Assembly (NCBI GenBank): GCA_902796215.1
Contig: CADBNY010000124.1
Location: forward strand, 1 to 6,317
Source of the DNA: an uncultured Erysipelotrichaceae bacterium
Lineage (GTDB): Bacteria; Bacillota_I; Bacilli_A; RF39; UBA660
Length of the DNA stretch: 6,317 bases
Direction of reading: 5' to 3'
Made by a program: the position numbers and the translations under genes. Below the pieces are notes generated by a model, which searched no databases, was not told where the DNA came from, and was given only the letters and a program-made list of their open reading frames with translations. Shown in pieces: positions 6,222 to 6,317 of this stretch (position 1 is its first letter; every line of letters begins with the position of its first letter).

Positions 6222-6317
6222 ATGGGTAAGTCTAAACAAAAGAAAATAGATAAAAATGTAAATATAGAGGATATAGAAAAAGAAATAAAACAAAATGTTA
6301 TAAAAGAAGATACTTAT
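6222..6317 (+). CDS. Unrecognised lysine-rich protein, N-terminal fragment
   Basis: The first 32 codons of a gene that runs off the right edge. ATG 6222 has GGAGGG at 6209-6214, seven bases upstream, which makes a real start likely. The visible peptide begins MGKSKQKKIDKNVNIEDIEK and remains hydrophilic, rich in Lys, Ile and Glu, with no signal peptide or membrane segment so far. The pattern could be a charged helix or cytoplasmic tail, but this is not enough to assign a family. It is transcribed away from the polysaccharide operon and shares a 140-base intergenic region with it, so joint regulation is possible. Confidence 0.7.
   Translation, partial: MGKSKQKKIDKNVNIEDIEKEIKQNVIKEDTY

Noticed and set aside
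1..6317. Mycoplasma-type code (UGA as tryptophan), suggested by the extreme AT content
   Set aside because: Tryptophan is coded by UGG throughout, no in-frame UGA occurs in any gene, and the glycosyltransferase ends on UGA at the position of the ATGA overlap.

Overview
The window is strongly AT-rich and carries one divergently arranged block: everything from about 6081 down to 1 is coded on the minus strand, and one gene fragment leaves the right edge on the plus strand. The very low GC, the strong purine Shine-Dalgarno sites (GGAGGAG, GGGAGG, GGGAG), the InlB-type and cell-wall-binding repeats and the lack of any in-frame UGA suggest a low-GC Firmicutes bacterium using the standard bacterial code. 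A host-associated member of the Bacilli or Clostridia is plausible, but no marker here fixes the genus.

Right to left (direction of minus-strand transcription): (1) 6081-4612 encodes a many-helix membrane protein of the O-antigen ligase / Wzy polymerase type. (2) After 25 bases comes 4586-3726, a family 2 glycosyltransferase of rhamnosyltransferase-like appearance. (3) Its stop codon overlaps the start of 3729-2842, glucose-1-phosphate thymidylyltransferase (rmlA/rfbA), in an ATGA junction. These three form a tight operon for surface polysaccharide: RmlA makes dTDP-glucose, the first step towards dTDP-rhamnose, the glycosyltransferase adds a sugar to a lipid-linked or growing glycan, and the membrane protein is a candidate polymerase or ligase. 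A hairpin at 2812-2843 closes the operon.

(4) 2759 down to the left edge encodes most of a large secreted protein, cut by the window. It has a signal peptide, a propeptide-like region, a papain-family (C1) cysteine peptidase domain with its catalytic residues intact, a lectin-like middle region, two InlB B-type repeats, a bacterial Ig-like (BIG_2) domain and the start of cell-wall/glucan-binding YY-G repeats. It is a surface or secreted protease/adhesin and may be an independent transcription unit.

(5) 6222-6317 is the start of a divergent, lysine-rich protein that I do not recognise. The 140 bases between the two divergent coding starts (6082-6221) must hold the promoters in both directions, and include a perfect 6-base-arm inverted repeat overlapping a possible promoter of the polysaccharide operon. 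No RNA genes, insertion sequences, CRISPR arrays or origins were seen. No gene-free stretch reaches 300 bases. I found no convincing wholly new system; the points worth a second look are the altered peptidase active-site loop, the operator-like repeat, the unusual tail of the polymerase-like protein and the A9 tracts at two gene starts.
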